A stretch of DNA of 64,000 nucleotides from Lutibaculum baratangense AMV1. Its GTDB lineage: Bacteria; Pseudomonadota; Alphaproteobacteria; Rhizobiales; Tepidamorphaceae. Every line of letters starts with the position of its first letter. Positions within the stretch are counted from its first letter, which is position 1. The position numbers and the translations under genes are program-made. Below are positions 38,701-47,870 of the stretch, piece by piece. The notes below the pieces were generated by a model, which searched no databases, was not told the DNA's origin, and saw only the letters and a program-made list of their open reading frames with translations. The stretch lies in assembly GCF_000496075.1 (NCBI RefSeq), contig NZ_AWXZ01000016.1, positions 62,001 to 126,000 on the forward strand, read 5' to 3'.

Positions 38701-39186
38701 ATGCTCGCGACACCCGAATTCTGGGTACTCGTCTCCTTCATCCTCTTCGTGGCGCTCATCGTCTATCTGAAGGCACCGGCGCAGATCACCGGTGCGCTGG
38801 ACAAGCGCGCGGACCGGATCCGCAACGAGCTCGACGAGGCGCGCCGCCTCCGCGAGGAGGCGCAGAGCCTGCTCGCGGAATACCAGCGCAAGCGCCGCGA
38901 CGCGGAGAAGGAGGCGGCGGAGATCGTCTCCAACGCCAAGGCGGAAGCCGACCGGATGAAGACGGAAGCCCGCCAGCAGATGGAAGAGATGGTCGCGCGC
39001 CGCGAGCGCATGGCCGAGATGAAGATCGCCCAGGCCGAGGAGCAGGCGATCGCCGACGTCCGCGCCGCAGCGGCGGACGCCGCCGTCGCGGCCGCGAGCC
39101 GCATCCTGCAGGACAAGGTGTCGGGACAGACCGCCGATGGTCTGATCGACCAGTCGATCACGCAGGTGAAGGCCCGGCTTCAATAG
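38701..39186 (+). CDS. atpF: ATP synthase F0 subunit b (161 aa)
   Basis: Partner of b' in the peripheral stalk. The single N-terminal membrane segment is at residues 5-25 (EFWVLVSFILFVALIVYL), followed by a charged coiled coil (RNELDEARRLREEAQSLLAEYQ and onwards). Starts 12 bases after b'. Last gene of the F0 operon, followed by a terminator. Confidence 0.95.
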   Translation: MLATPEFWVLVSFILFVALIVYLKAPAQITGALDKRADRIRNELDEARRLREEAQSLLAEYQRKRRDAEKEAAEIVSNAKAEADRMKTEARQQMEEMVARRERMAEMKIAQAEEQAIADVRAAAADAAVAAASRILQDKVSGQTADGLIDQSITQVKARLQ

Positions 39187-39217
39187 GCCGCTTCCGCCTC
39201 GGCCCACAGCGTACTCG

Positions 39218-39248
39218 AAAGCCCCGGCACGTCCGGGGCTTTTCTTTT
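39218..39248 (+). terminator. Rho-independent terminator of the F0 operon
   Basis: A perfect 10-bp stem (39218-39227 with 39233-39242) with a 5-base loop, followed by a T-rich tail (TTTCTTTT overlapping the stem end). It lies 31 bases after the atpF stop and may also serve the convergent gcv operon. Confidence 0.9.
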
Positions 39249-39330
39249 GCGGGCGGCCACAGCCCGTCCGAACTCGCTCGCGGCCGGCAGAAGCTCGCCC
39301 GAGGTGGGGCTTCCGCCGCTCGCGCGGGGC

Positions 39331-40911
39331 CTACTCGGCGGCGTCCGCCTGGGGGCGGCGTGGGAGCCAGCACAGGATCGGCTTGCGGGCCGCAGTCGTC
39401 TCGTCGAGGCGGCGGCGGGGGGCGTAGCGCGGCGCGTCGGCGAAGCGTGCCCGGTCGCCCCGCTTGGCCGCGATCACGAGATCCCGCAGCGTCGCGACGA
39501 ACAGGTCGAGGCTCGCCTTCGACTCCGACTCCGTCGGCTCGATCAGCATCGCGCCGTGGACGACGAGCGGGAAATAGATCGTCATCGGGTGGAAGCCCTC
39601 GTCGATCAGCGCCTTCGCGATGTCGAGCGTCGAGATGTCGCTCTCGTAGAGGAACCCATCGTCGAACAGCACCTCGTGCATCGAGGGATGGTCTGGGAAC
39701 GGCACGCTCATCAGGTCCGAGAGGCACGCGCGGACGTAGTTCGCGGACAGCACCGCATCCTCGGCCGCCTGCCGCATGCCGTCCGAGCCGTGGCTCATCA
39801 TCCAGGCGAGCGCCCGGACGAACATGCCCATCTGGCCGTGGAAGGCCGTCATCCGCCCGAAGGGCCGCGTCTCGTCGCCCTCCGCGGCATGCTCGACAAG
39901 GTCGAAACCCTGCTCGCCGTTCGAGACGACCCAGGGCAGCGGCGCGAAGGGCGCGAGCGCTTCGGACAGGACGACCGGTCCGGCGCCGGGCCCGCCGCCG
40001 CCATGGGGCGTCGAGAAGGTCTTGTGCAGGTTGATGTGCATCGCGTCGACGCCGAGGTCGCCCGGGCGGACACGCCCCTGGATGGCGTTGAAGTTCGCGC
40101 CGTCGCAGTAGAAATAGGCGCCGGCTTCGTGCACGGCCTTCGCGATCTCGATCACGTCGGGCTCGAAGAGGCCGCAGGTGTTCGGGTTCGTCAGCATCAG
40201 CGCCGCGACCTGGGGGCTCATCTTCGACCGGACAGCTTCGGGGTCGACGGTGCCGTCCTCCCGTGCGGGCACCGTCTCCACCTTGTAGCCGAGGAGCGCC
40301 GCGGTTGCGGGATTCGTGCCGTGGGCGGATTCCGGCACGAGTACGATCGAGCGTGCATCGCCCTTCGCCTGATGCGCGGCCTTGATCGCCATCATGCCGC
40401 AGAGCTCGCCATGCGCGCCGGCCTTCGGCGACATGGCGACCGCCGGAAGGCCAGTCGCGACCTTGAGCCAATGGGCGAGCGTGTCGATGAGCTCCAGCGC
40501 CCCCTGCACCGTCGAGACCGGCTGCAGCGGATGGATGTCGGAGAGGCCCGGCAGCCGCGCCACCGCCTCGTTGAGGCGGGGGTTGTGCTTCATGGTGCAG
40601 GAGCCGAGCGGGTAGATCCCGGAATCGATCGCGTAGTTCGAGCGCGACAGCCGCACATAGTGCCGCATCGTCTCCGGCTCCGACAGGCCCGGCAGGTCGA
40701 GGGGCTTTCGCCGCTCGAGCCCGCCGAGCCTGAGGCTCTCCTCCTCCGAGCCCGCCGGCAGGTCGACGCCAGTCTCGCGCTCCCTGCCATATTCGAAGAT
40801 CAGCGGCTCCTCGATCCGCAGGCCGCGGTTGCCGGTGAAGGTGTCGAGGCGGTCGGCCGGCTCGGTGCCGGCCTCGCCCGCGGTCTGGCGACCCTGGCGG
40901 TTCATGGTCAT
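39331..40911 (-). CDS. gcvPB: Glycine dehydrogenase (decarboxylating) subunit 2 (526 aa)
   Basis: PLP-carrying half of the split P-protein; decarboxylates glycine and passes the aminomethyl group to lipoylated GcvH. The PLP Lys is in [18 protein letters not shown] (about residue 275). [10 protein letters not shown] and NTCGLFEPD are conserved. The start ATG overlaps the gcvPA stop (ATGA), so the two subunits are translated together. The last 25 residues are basic and Pro-rich. Final gene of the glycine-riboswitch operon. Confidence 0.96.
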   Translation of the reverse strand: MTMNRQGRQTAGEAGTEPADRLDTFTGNRGLRIEEPLIFEYGRERETGVDLPAGSEEESLRLGGLERRKPLDLPGLSEPETMRHYVRLSRSNYAIDSGIYPLGSCTMKHNPRLNEAVARLPGLSDIHPLQPVSTVQGALELIDTLAHWLKVATGLPAVAMSPKAGAHGELCGMMAIKAAHQAKGDARSIVLVPESAHGTNPATAALLGYKVETVPAREDGTVDPEAVRSKMSPQVAALMLTNPNTCGLFEPDVIEIAKAVHEAGAYFYCDGANFNAIQGRVRPGDLGVDAMHINLHKTFSTPHGGGGPGAGPVVLSEALAPFAPLPWVVSNGEQGFDLVEHAAEGDETRPFGRMTAFHGQMGMFVRALAWMMSHGSDGMRQAAEDAVLSANYVRACLSDLMSVPFPDHPSMHEVLFDDGFLYESDISTLDIAKALIDEGFHPMTIYFPLVVHGAMLIEPTESESKASLDLFVATLRDLVIAAKRGDRARFADAPRYAPRRRLDETTAARKPILCWLPRRPQADAAE

Positions 40912-42251
40912 GCGAGCACCTCCTTCAGGCACGAGGCGAAGACGTCGATGTCCTCGTCGGTGTTCGTTTCCGTGGCCGCGACGACGAGGAGGTCGTCGAG
41001 CCCCTCGCCGGGACGCAGGCGGCTCATCGGCACGCCGCCGAGCACGCCCTTCCCCGCCAGCGCCTCGGCGATCTCGGCGGCGGGCTTCGGGAGGCGGACG
41101 GTGAACTCGTTGAAGAACGCCTTGTTGAGCACCTCCACGCCCGGCACCTCGGCCAGCGCGTCGGCGAGCCTGGTCGCCCTGGCATGGTTGAGCCGCGCCA
41201 GGCGTTCGAGACCGACGCCGCCGAGCAGTGTCAGGTGGACCGTGAAGGCGAGCGCGCAGAGGCCCGAATTCGTGCAGATGTTCGAGGTCGCCTTCTCGCG
41301 GCGGATGTGCTGCTCGCGGGTCGACAGCGTCAGCACGTAGCCGCGCTTGCCCTCCACGTCGACCGTCTCGCCGCAGACACGGCCCGGCATCTGGCGCAGG
41401 AACTTCTGGCGCGTCGCGAAGAGGCCGACATACGGGCCGCCGAAATTGAGGCCGTTGCCGAGCGACTGGCCCTCCGCGACGACGATGTCGGCCCCTTGCG
41501 CGCCTGGCGGCACCATCAGCCCGAGCGAGACGGCCTCCGTGACGACGGCGACGAGGAGCGCGCCGGCCTCGTGCGCCCTCTCCGCGATCGGCTTCAGGTC
41601 GACGGGATGGCCGAACACGTCGGGCGTCTGCACGACGACGCAGGAGCACGTGCCGTCGATCGCCGAGAGGAGATCCTCGCCACCCTCCGGTGTCGGCGTC
41701 AGGAACACGGTGTCGTGAGAGGAGAGGCGCGACGTCGTCTCGACGACCGCGGCGTAGTGCGGGTGGAGGTTGCCGGCGACGACGGCCCTGCTGCGCTTCG
41801 TGAGGCGGTGCGCCATCAACACGGCCTCGGCCGTCGCCGTCGAGCCGTCATACATCGAGGCGTTCGCGACCTCCATGCCGGTGAGCTCGCAGACCTGCGT
41901 CTGGAACTCGAAGAGCACCTGCAGCGTGCCCTGGCTGATCTCGGGCTGATACGGCGTATAGGAGGTCAGGAACTCCGAGCGCTGGATCAGGTGGTCGACG
42001 GTCGCCGGCACGTGGTGGCGATAGGCGCCGGCGCCGCAGAAGAAGGCCGCGTCGCCCGCGGCGAGGTTGCGGCGGGCGAAGCGCCGAAACCGGCGCTCGA
42101 CCTCGATCTCGCTCTTCGCGGCCGGCAGGTCGACCGGGCCGTCGAGCCACGCCGCGCGCGGGACGTCGGCGAACAAATCGTCGATCGAGCCGACACCGAT
42201 CCGGTGGAGCATGGCGGCGCGGTCGTCCGCGCTAAGGGGCAGGTAGCGCAA
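40908..42251 (-). CDS. gcvPA: Glycine dehydrogenase (decarboxylating) subunit 1 (447 aa)
   Basis: Partner subunit of GcvPB with the same fold but without the PLP lysine. [19 protein letters not shown] opens the family, and [18 protein letters not shown] and [11 protein letters not shown] are strongly conserved. The start is TTG at 42251 with GGAGG seven bases upstream inside the osmC 3' end; only two bases separate it from the osmC stop. No ATG fits. The in-frame extension upstream is antisense of osmC and gcvH and was dropped. Confidence 0.94.
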   Translation of the reverse strand: MRYLPLSADDRAAMLHRIGVGSIDDLFADVPRAAWLDGPVDLPAAKSEIEVERRFRRFARRNLAAGDAAFFCGAGAYRHHVPATVDHLIQRSEFLTSYTPYQPEISQGTLQVLFEFQTQVCELTGMEVANASMYDGSTATAEAVLMAHRLTKRSRAVVAGNLHPHYAAVVETTSRLSSHDTVFLTPTPEGGEDLLSAIDGTCSCVVVQTPDVFGHPVDLKPIAERAHEAGALLVAVVTEAVSLGLMVPPGAQGADIVVAEGQSLGNGLNFGGPYVGLFATRQKFLRQMPGRVCGETVDVEGKRGYVLTLSTREQHIRREKATSNICTNSGLCALAFTVHLTLLGGVGLERLARLNHARATRLADALAEVPGVEVLNKAFFNEFTVRLPKPAAEIAEALAGKGVLGGVPMSRLRPGEGLDDLLVVAATETNTDEDIDVFASCLKEVLA

Positions 42252-42253
42252 GA

Positions 42254-42742
42254 TCAGGCCTCCGCGCTTTCGGTGATGTGACTGACGACGAGGGGCTCGA
42301 GAGCTAGCTCGGTCTTCACCGAGTTGGCGATGAAGCAGCGCTCGTGCGCGTCCTCGTGGAGCTTGTTGAAGGTCTCCGCATCCGGAGCCTCGCCGGCAAA
42401 GACGACCCGCGGCCTGAGCGTCACCCGCTCGAGCCAGTAGCGGCCGGAGGCGAGACGGCCCATCGTGCCGCTCGCCTCGTCCCGGTAGGCCTCGACGGCG
42501 AAGCCCGCGTGCCGCGCGAGATCGAGGAACCAGAGCATGTGGCAGGACGCGAGGGCGGCGACGAAGGCCTCCTCGGGATCGACCGCGTCCTCGCGCGACA
42601 GCGGCGGACGGACGACGGAGGGCGAGGCCGAGCCCGGCACGGTGAGCCCCCCGTCGAAATGCCACTCATGCGCGCGGGAGTAGCGGCCGGCGAGGAAATC
42701 TCCCTCGCGGCGCCAGACGACGATCGCATCGTGCGCGGACAT
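42254..42742 (-). CDS. OsmC/Ohr-family peroxidase-like protein (162 aa)
   Basis: Small thiol protein that probably reduces organic hydroperoxides. The two catalytic Cys expected for OsmC/Ohr are Cys67 ([14 protein letters not shown]) and Cys136 ([10 protein letters not shown]). The length is standard. It sits inside the glycine cleavage operon, 6 bases after gcvH and 2 before gcvPA, so its expression should follow the glycine riboswitch. The substrate and the reason for its place here are not known; protection of lipoyl or thiol chemistry is one idea. Confidence 0.9.
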   Translation of the reverse strand: MSAHDAIVVWRREGDFLAGRYSRAHEWHFDGGLTVPGSASPSVVRPPLSREDAVDPEEAFVAALASCHMLWFLDLARHAGFAVEAYRDEASGTMGRLASGRYWLERVTLRPRVVFAGEAPDAETFNKLHEDAHERCFIANSVKTELALEPLVVSHITESAEA

Positions 42743-42748
42743 CTCGCG

Positions 42749-43123
42749 TCAGGCCTCCGCCTCGACGTGCGCCTTGTAGGCGGCCTCGTCCATCAGCGCC
42801 TCGAGCTCGCTCGCGTCCGACAACCTGAGCTTGAAGAACCATCCCTCGCCCGCCGCGTCGGCGTTCACCTTCGCGGGCTCTCCCTCGAGCGCGCCGTTCG
42901 TCTCGACGATCTCGCCGGAGACGGGCGCATAGACCTCGCTCGCGGCCTTCACCGATTCGACGACGGCCACCTCGTCGCCCTTGGCGACGGTCTTGCCGAC
43001 CTCCGGCAGCTCGACGAAGACGACGTCGCCGAGCTGCTCCTGCGCATAGGTGGTGATGCCGACGGTCGCCACCTCGCCCTCGACGCGCACCCATTCGTGG
43101 TCCTTGGAATAGCGGGTCGTCAT
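42749..43123 (-). CDS. gcvH: Glycine cleavage system H protein (124 aa)
   Basis: Lipoyl carrier shuttling the aminomethyl intermediate between P, T and L proteins. Lys59 in [14 protein letters not shown] is the lipoylation site. Opens with [12 protein letters not shown], as in all GcvH. Lies 34 bases after gcvT and 6 before the osmC gene. Confidence 0.97.
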   Translation of the reverse strand: MTTRYSKDHEWVRVEGEVATVGITTYAQEQLGDVVFVELPEVGKTVAKGDEVAVVESVKAASEVYAPVSGEIVETNGALEGEPAKVNADAAGEGWFFKLRLSDASELEALMDEAAYKAHVEAEA

Positions 43124-43157
43124 GTCTGTCTCTCTCCTCGGCCTTCCGGCTCTACGA

Positions 43158-44306
43158 TCAACGCGCGTAACGGTGGGGGACGAAGGGCAGCGGCACGATG
43201 CGCGCCGGAGCGGCCTTGCCGCGGACGACGAGATCGAGCGTGTCCGCTCCGAGCGCGTCGCGGCTCACATAGCCCATGGCGACCGCCCCGCCCGCGGACG
43301 GGCCGAAGCCGCCGCTCGTGACGATGCCGACGACCTCCTCGCCGCGCCGGATCTCGGCGCCTTCGCGGGCGATCGAGCGACCTTCGGGCTTCAGGCCGAC
43401 ACGGCGGCGCGAGGGGCCTTCGGCGATCTCGCGCAGGATGCGCGGCGCTCCTGGGAAGTCGCCGGCCTCGCGCCGGCGCTTCGGGATCGTCCAGTCGAGG
43501 TCGGCCTCGATCGGGCTCGTCGTTTCGTCGAGTTCGTGGCCGTAGAGGCAGAGGCCCGCCTCGAGCCGCAGCGAGTCGCGGGCGCCGAGGCCCACCGGCA
43601 TCACCCGCTCGTCGGCGGCGAGCAGGTCCCAGAGCTCGCCGACCTTGTCGTCCGGCACGGAGATCTCGAATCCGTCCTCGCCGGTATAGCCGGAGCGCGT
43701 GACGATCGCCTGCCCCACCCCGTCGAGAGCGAGCTCTCGTGCCTCCATGAAGGCGAGCGAGGCGATGTCGGGGTGGAGCGCCCTCAAGACGCCGGCGGAG
43801 GCCGGCCCCTGCACGGCGAGCAGCGCGAGCGACGGCGCGGGCGTGAGGCGAACGCCGGCCGGCAGCCTGCTGGAGAGATGGGCGAAGTCCACGTCCTTCC
43901 GCGCGGCATTCACCACGAGCAGGAGCGTGCCGTCGCGGTCCCGGTCGGCGGGCCGCATCACCATCAGGTCGTCGATGACGCCGCCCTCCTCGTTGAGGAG
44001 AAGCGTGTAGCGCATGCGGCCGGGCTTCAGGCTGGCGATATCGCCGGGGACCAGGGTCTCGAGTGCTTTCGCCGCCGCCTCATGATCGGGCCCCAGGAGC
44101 AGTGCCTGGCCCATATGCGAGACGTCGAAGAGACCCGCCTTCTCGCGGGTCCACTGGTGCTCGGCGACGATGCCGCGATACTGCACCGGCATCTCGTAGC
44201 CGGCGAAGGGCACGAGCTTCGCGCCGGCGGCGGCGTGGCGACCGTGAAGAGGCGTTCGCTTGAGGTCTTCGGGAGTGCTGGACGTTTCGGGCGGCTGACC
44301 GGCCAT
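43158..44306 (-). CDS. gcvT: Aminomethyltransferase, T protein (382 aa)
   Basis: Transfers the one-carbon unit from GcvH to tetrahydrofolate, releasing ammonia. Features: [26 protein letters not shown]-type start (about 18-44), [10 protein letters not shown], the catalytic Asp region in [13 protein letters not shown]-like [14 protein letters not shown] and [14 protein letters not shown]. The ATG at 44306 is chosen because conserved sequence begins after it; the longer reading enters the riboswitch. First gene of gcvT-H-osmC-PA-PB. Confidence 0.96.
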   Translation of the reverse strand: MAGQPPETSSTPEDLKRTPLHGRHAAAGAKLVPFAGYEMPVQYRGIVAEHQWTREKAGLFDVSHMGQALLLGPDHEAAAKALETLVPGDIASLKPGRMRYTLLLNEEGGVIDDLMVMRPADRDRDGTLLLVVNAARKDVDFAHLSSRLPAGVRLTPAPSLALLAVQGPASAGVLRALHPDIASLAFMEARELALDGVGQAIVTRSGYTGEDGFEISVPDDKVGELWDLLAADERVMPVGLGARDSLRLEAGLCLYGHELDETTSPIEADLDWTIPKRRREAGDFPGAPRILREIAEGPSRRRVGLKPEGRSIAREGAEIRRGEEVVGIVTSGGFGPSAGGAVAMGYVSRDALGADTLDLVVRGKAAPARIVPLPFVPHRYAR

Positions 44307-44361
44307 GGGAACCCCGCGATGTCGGACACATCGGGCCGCCTGTCGAAAGGCGAACCACACG

Positions 44362-44560
44362 ATGCCCCCTCTGTCGCAGGACCTGAGAGATTTCGCCGCG
44401 GCAGATCCCGCGAGCTTACCCCCGTCGGTGAGCCGGCGACGCGATGCCGCCGGCTGCTTTCCAGAGTCTCATCCCCCTGCGGTCCCTGGTGCCTGAGAGT
44501 TTCCGGGGCCGGTTGCTCCTTCGGCGCCGGCCGCGAGGGCCGGTCTCTCCCGCAGGATTC
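44362..44560 (-). promoter_or_regulatory. Tandem glycine riboswitch upstream of gcvT
   Basis: Two glycine aptamers in series on the minus strand. Aptamer 1 (about 44560-44461) has GGGAGAGACC, GCCGAAGGAGCAACC (44525-44511) and AAACTCTCAGGCACC (44502 on). Aptamer 2 (about 44460-44362) has CACCGACGGGGGTAAGC (44430-44414), AAATCTCTCAGGTCC and GACAGAGGGGGC. These match the conserved cores of the class. No T-tract follows aptamer 2, so control is probably at translation of gcvT, 55 bases downstream. Known class; turns on glycine cleavage when glycine is abundant. Confidence 0.95.
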
Positions 44561-44576
44561 GACTGAACGCCGGTCG

Positions 44577-44605
44577 AGTTTCGAGTGCCGGCCCGGCCTT
44601 GTCAA
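44577..44605 (-). promoter_or_regulatory. Promoter of the glycine cleavage operon
   Basis: On the minus strand TTGACA (44605-44600), a 17-base spacer and GAAACT (44582-44577). The start of transcription would fall near 44570, just before aptamer 1, which supports the call although the -10 is weak. Confidence 0.55.
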
Positions 44606-44658
44606 CCACAGTCGAACGGGAGGGTGAGGCCGGCGCCGGGGATTCGTCGCGAGACCCC

Positions 44659-45282
44659 CTAGCGGCCGGAGCGGTCGTCGAACCCGGTGTAGATCACGTA
44701 GTGGTTGATGATGTCCTCGGCCGGGATCTGGTAGGCGCCGGCCTGCTCCACATACGAATAGTCCGCTGAGTTCTCGCCCTGCGGCACCGTCACCGAAACG
44801 GTCGATCCCTTGCTCCAGACGGCCTGTCCGCCCGGCCGCACGAAGGCGGTGCGCACGGGCATCTGGAAGGTGCCGGGCTGCCCGGCGGGGCCGAGGATGA
44901 CTCGTCCGGCGACGCCGTACTTGATCGCCACCGCGCCGGTGCCCTCGAAGGTGCACTCGCGCGCGGTCCGGCTGATCGAGCCCTGGTAGATCAGGTAGGC
45001 CGGATCGCCGTCATGCCCACGGGCGTAGACGCGATGGGTCTCCGTGCCGTCGCGCACCGCCATCGGGGGGCAGGCGATGGCCGGCCGAAGCGCCGGCGCG
45101 TTCGGGTCGATCGGGACGGGATCGTCCTCGCCGGGCGTGCCGAAGACGAAGGCGCCGAGGCCACGCGTCGACTGGTTGAAGTCGCGACCGGCCTGCGTGT
45201 CGCAACCGGCGAGCGCGAGGGCACTCAGGATCACGAGCGCCGGAGCGAGGGCGGAAGGGCGGTCGACGCGGGGACGCAACAT
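44659..45282 (-). CDS. Lipoprotein of unknown function (207 aa)
   Basis: Signal peptide with lipobox LALAGC (Cys27) predicts a lipid-anchored envelope protein. The mature part has no family I can name; it contains three further Cys (IACPP, ARECTF) and beta-rich stretches such as GVAGRVILGPAGQPGTFQMPVRTAFVR, suggesting a small beta-sandwich. It stands alone, divergent from ispH, with the glycine cleavage promoter downstream on the same strand. Confidence 0.85.
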   Translation of the reverse strand: MLRPRVDRPSALAPALVILSALALAGCDTQAGRDFNQSTRGLGAFVFGTPGEDDPVPIDPNAPALRPAIACPPMAVRDGTETHRVYARGHDGDPAYLIYQGSISRTARECTFEGTGAVAIKYGVAGRVILGPAGQPGTFQMPVRTAFVRPGGQAVWSKGSTVSVTVPQGENSADYSYVEQAGAYQIPAEDIINHYVIYTGFDDRSGR

Positions 45283-45370
45283 CGTTCTTGGGGCTCCAGC
45301 CTTTCACCAGATCTCAACGGACAGGCCCGGCCTTATAGCAAAGCCTTTCCTGCCATGCACGCGCCTCGGC

Positions 45371-45399
45371 TTGACAGCGCCGGCGCGGACCACAGTATT
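45371..45399 (+). promoter_or_regulatory. Candidate promoter of ispH-thrB-rnhA
   Basis: TTGACA (45371-45376), 17-base spacer, AGTATT (45394-45399), 63 bases before the ispH start. Perfect -35, weak -10. Confidence 0.45.
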
Positions 45400-45461
45400 G
45401 CCGCGACGTTCGGCGATCCTCGCACGAACCTTCTGTCCGCGCATATTCCAACGGTGTCTCC

Positions 45462-46415
45462 TTGGCCAAGCCCCCGCTCAAGATCCTGCTCTGCAGCCCG
45501 CGCGGCTTCTGCGCCGGCGTCGATCGCGCCATCCAGATCGTCGAGCTCGCCCTGAAGCGCTTCGGCCAGCCTGTGTACGTGCGCCACGAGATCGTGCACA
45601 ACCGCTTCGTGGTCGACAGCCTGAAGGCCAAGGGCGCGATCTTCGTGGAAGAGCTCGACGAGATTCCGGACACCGACGCGCCGGTGATCTTCTCCGCGCA
45701 CGGCGTCGCGAAGGCCGTGCCCGCGGCCGCGAAGGCCCGCAACCTGTTCCAGCTCGACGCCACCTGCCCGCTCGTCACGAAGGTCCACCGCGAGGCCGAG
45801 ATCCACCACCGGAAGGGCCGGCACGTCATCCTGATCGGCCACGCCGGCCACCCCGAGGTCGCAGGCACGATGGGCCAGCTTCCAGACGGCGCGGTGACGC
45901 TCGTGGAAACCGTCGAGGATGCCGAGCGCCTCGCGCCGGAGGACCGCGACCTCGCCTACATCACCCAGACGACGCTCTCCGTCGACGACACGCGGGCGAT
46001 CATCGAGGTCCTGCAGCGGCGTTTTCCCGGCATTCACGGGCCGCACAAGGAAGACATCTGTTACGCGACGACGAACCGGCAGGAGGCCGTCAAGGCGGTC
46101 GCGCCCCGCGCCGGCGCCATGATCGTCGTCGGGGCGCCGAACTCCTCGAATTCGAAGCGCCTGGTCGAGGTGGCGGAACGCAGCGGCTGCCCCCGGGCCG
46201 AGCTCGTGCAGCGGGCGACGGAGATACCTGCCGACCTCTTCGCGGGCCTGACGACGCTCGGCATCACCGCCGGCGCCTCCGCTCCCGAGCAGCTCGTCGA
46301 GGAGGTGATCGCGGCCTTCGCGGAGCACTACGAGATCGACCTCGAGATGGTGTCTACCGCGGACGAAGACGTCGTCTTCAACCTTCCGCGCGCCCTGCGC
46401 GAAGCGGCCGCATAG
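45462..46415 (+). CDS. ispH: 4-hydroxy-3-methylbut-2-enyl diphosphate reductase (317 aa)
   Basis: Last step of the MEP isoprenoid pathway, giving IPP and DMAPP. The three Cys of the iron-sulfur cluster are visible: [12 protein letters not shown] (Cys17), DATCPLV and [11 protein letters not shown]; the substrate His residues are in HEIVHN and FSAHGV. SNSKRL near 230 binds diphosphate. The start is TTG at 45462 and no ATG is near. First gene of ispH-thrB-rnhA, a conserved rhizobial order. Confidence 0.96.
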   Translation: MAKPPLKILLCSPRGFCAGVDRAIQIVELALKRFGQPVYVRHEIVHNRFVVDSLKAKGAIFVEELDEIPDTDAPVIFSAHGVAKAVPAAAKARNLFQLDATCPLVTKVHREAEIHHRKGRHVILIGHAGHPEVAGTMGQLPDGAVTLVETVEDAERLAPEDRDLAYITQTTLSVDDTRAIIEVLQRRFPGIHGPHKEDICYATTNRQEAVKAVAPRAGAMIVVGAPNSSNSKRLVEVAERSGCPRAELVQRATEIPADLFAGLTTLGITAGASAPEQLVEEVIAAFAEHYEIDLEMVSTADEDVVFNLPRALREAAA

Positions 46416-46419
46416 GACG

Positions 46420-47385
46420 ATGGCGGTCTACACGGAGGTTCCCGACGAGGAGCTGAACCGCTTCGTCGCCGACTACGACATCGGCACCGCCGTCTCTTTC
46501 AAGGGGATCGCAGAGGGGGTCGAGAACTCGAACTTCCTCCTGAAGACGACGGAAGGGGTGTTCGTGCTGACGCTCTACGAGCGGCGCGTCGATCCTGCCG
46601 ACCTGCCCTTCTTCATCGGCCTCCTCGAGCATCTCGCCGCGCGGGGCGTCACCTGTCCGCAGCCGCTTCGCGACCGCGGCGGGAACGTGCTGAAGACGCT
46701 GTGCCGGCGCCCCGCGGCTTTGATGACCTTTCTCGAAGGAGTGTGGGTGCGACGCCCGACGGTCGAGCACTGCCAGGCACTGGGAGGGGCGCTGGCCTCG
46801 CTCCACGAAGCGGCCGCGGACTACGATGGGCGGCGGGCAAACGCGCTCTCGGTCGACGGCTGGCGTCCGATCTTCGCCGCCGTGGCCGACCGCGCCGATT
46901 CCGTCGCGCCGGGCCTCTCGGCGGAGATGGAGACGGAGATTTCCTTCCTCGAGACGCATTGGCCCCAGGACCTGCCGGGCGGGATCATCCACGCAGACCT
47001 CTTTCCCGACAACGTGTTCTTTCTCGGGAACACGATCTCGGGCCTGATCGACTTCTACTTCGCCTGCCGCGACATGCTGGCCTACGACCTGGCGATCTGC
47101 CTCAACGCCTGGTGCTTCGAGCCGGACATGTCGTTCAACCTGACGAAGGGCCGTGCGCTGATGAACGCTTATGCCCGTCGCCGCCCGCTCGGCGAGGCGG
47201 AGATCGCCGCTTTGCCGATCCTCGCGCGCGGCGCGGCGATGCGCTTCTTCGTGACGCGGCTCTACGACCTCGTCAACCATCCGCCAGGCGCCTTCGTGCG
47301 TCCGAAGGACCCGATGGAATACGCCAAGCGAATCCGCTTCCACCGCAGCGTCACCAACGCGCGCGAGTACGGGCTCGGCCTATGA
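46420..47385 (+). CDS. thrB: Homoserine kinase, aminoglycoside-phosphotransferase fold (321 aa)
   Basis: Phosphorylates homoserine for threonine synthesis. It is the APH-like ThrB type of alphaproteobacteria and pseudomonads rather than the GHMP type. The catalytic Asp is in [11 protein letters not shown] (about residue 191) and the Mg-binding Asp in [10 protein letters not shown]. Starts 4 bases after ispH and overlaps rnhA by 4 bases (ATGA), so translation is coupled. Confidence 0.94.
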   Translation: MAVYTEVPDEELNRFVADYDIGTAVSFKGIAEGVENSNFLLKTTEGVFVLTLYERRVDPADLPFFIGLLEHLAARGVTCPQPLRDRGGNVLKTLCRRPAALMTFLEGVWVRRPTVEHCQALGGALASLHEAAADYDGRRANALSVDGWRPIFAAVADRADSVAPGLSAEMETEISFLETHWPQDLPGGIIHADLFPDNVFFLGNTISGLIDFYFACRDMLAYDLAICLNAWCFEPDMSFNLTKGRALMNAYARRRPLGEAEIAALPILARGAAMRFFVTRLYDLVNHPPGAFVRPKDPMEYAKRIRFHRSVTNAREYGLGL

Positions 47386-47855
47386 GCGGCAAGACGCGCA
47401 TCGAGATCTGGACCGACGGCGCCTGTTCGGGGAACCCCGGCCCCGGAGGCTGGGGGGCCGTGCTGCGCTCGGGCGAGCACGAGAAGGAACTGAAGGGCGG
47501 CGAGGCCCACACCACGAACAACCGCATGGAGCTGATGGCGGCGATCCGCGCGCTGCAGGCCCTGAAGCGTCCTTCGGCGGTCGCGATGCACGTCGATTCG
47601 CAGTATCTGCGGGGCGGCATCACCGGCTGGATCCACAACTGGAAGAAGAACAGCTGGCGCACCGCGGACAAGAAGCCCGTGAAGAACTCCGACCTCTGGC
47701 AGGAGCTCGATCAGGCGATCAAGACACACGACATCGAGTGGCACTGGGTGCGCGGCCACGCGGGCGACGCCGGCAACGAGCGGGCGGACGAACTGGCACG
47801 CGAGGGCATGGCGCCGTTCAAGAAGGCGAAGGCCGCCGCCGCTACCGGTGGCTAG
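47382..47855 (+). CDS. rnhA: Ribonuclease HI (157 aa)
   Basis: Degrades RNA of RNA-DNA hybrids. The four acidic active-site residues are Asp12 ([10 protein letters not shown]), Glu50 (NNRMEL), Asp72 (HVDSQYL) and Asp136 (ERADEL). The C-terminus is Lys/Ala-rich. Convergent with the TAXI TRAP permease gene, 15 bases between stops. Together with rnhB the window encodes both RNase H types. Confidence 0.97.
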   Translation: MSGKTRIEIWTDGACSGNPGPGGWGAVLRSGEHEKELKGGEAHTTNNRMELMAAIRALQALKRPSAVAMHVDSQYLRGGITGWIHNWKKNSWRTADKKPVKNSDLWQELDQAIKTHDIEWHWVRGHAGDAGNERADELAREGMAPFKKAKAAAATGG

Positions 47856-47870
47856 CGGCCCCGGTCGCCA

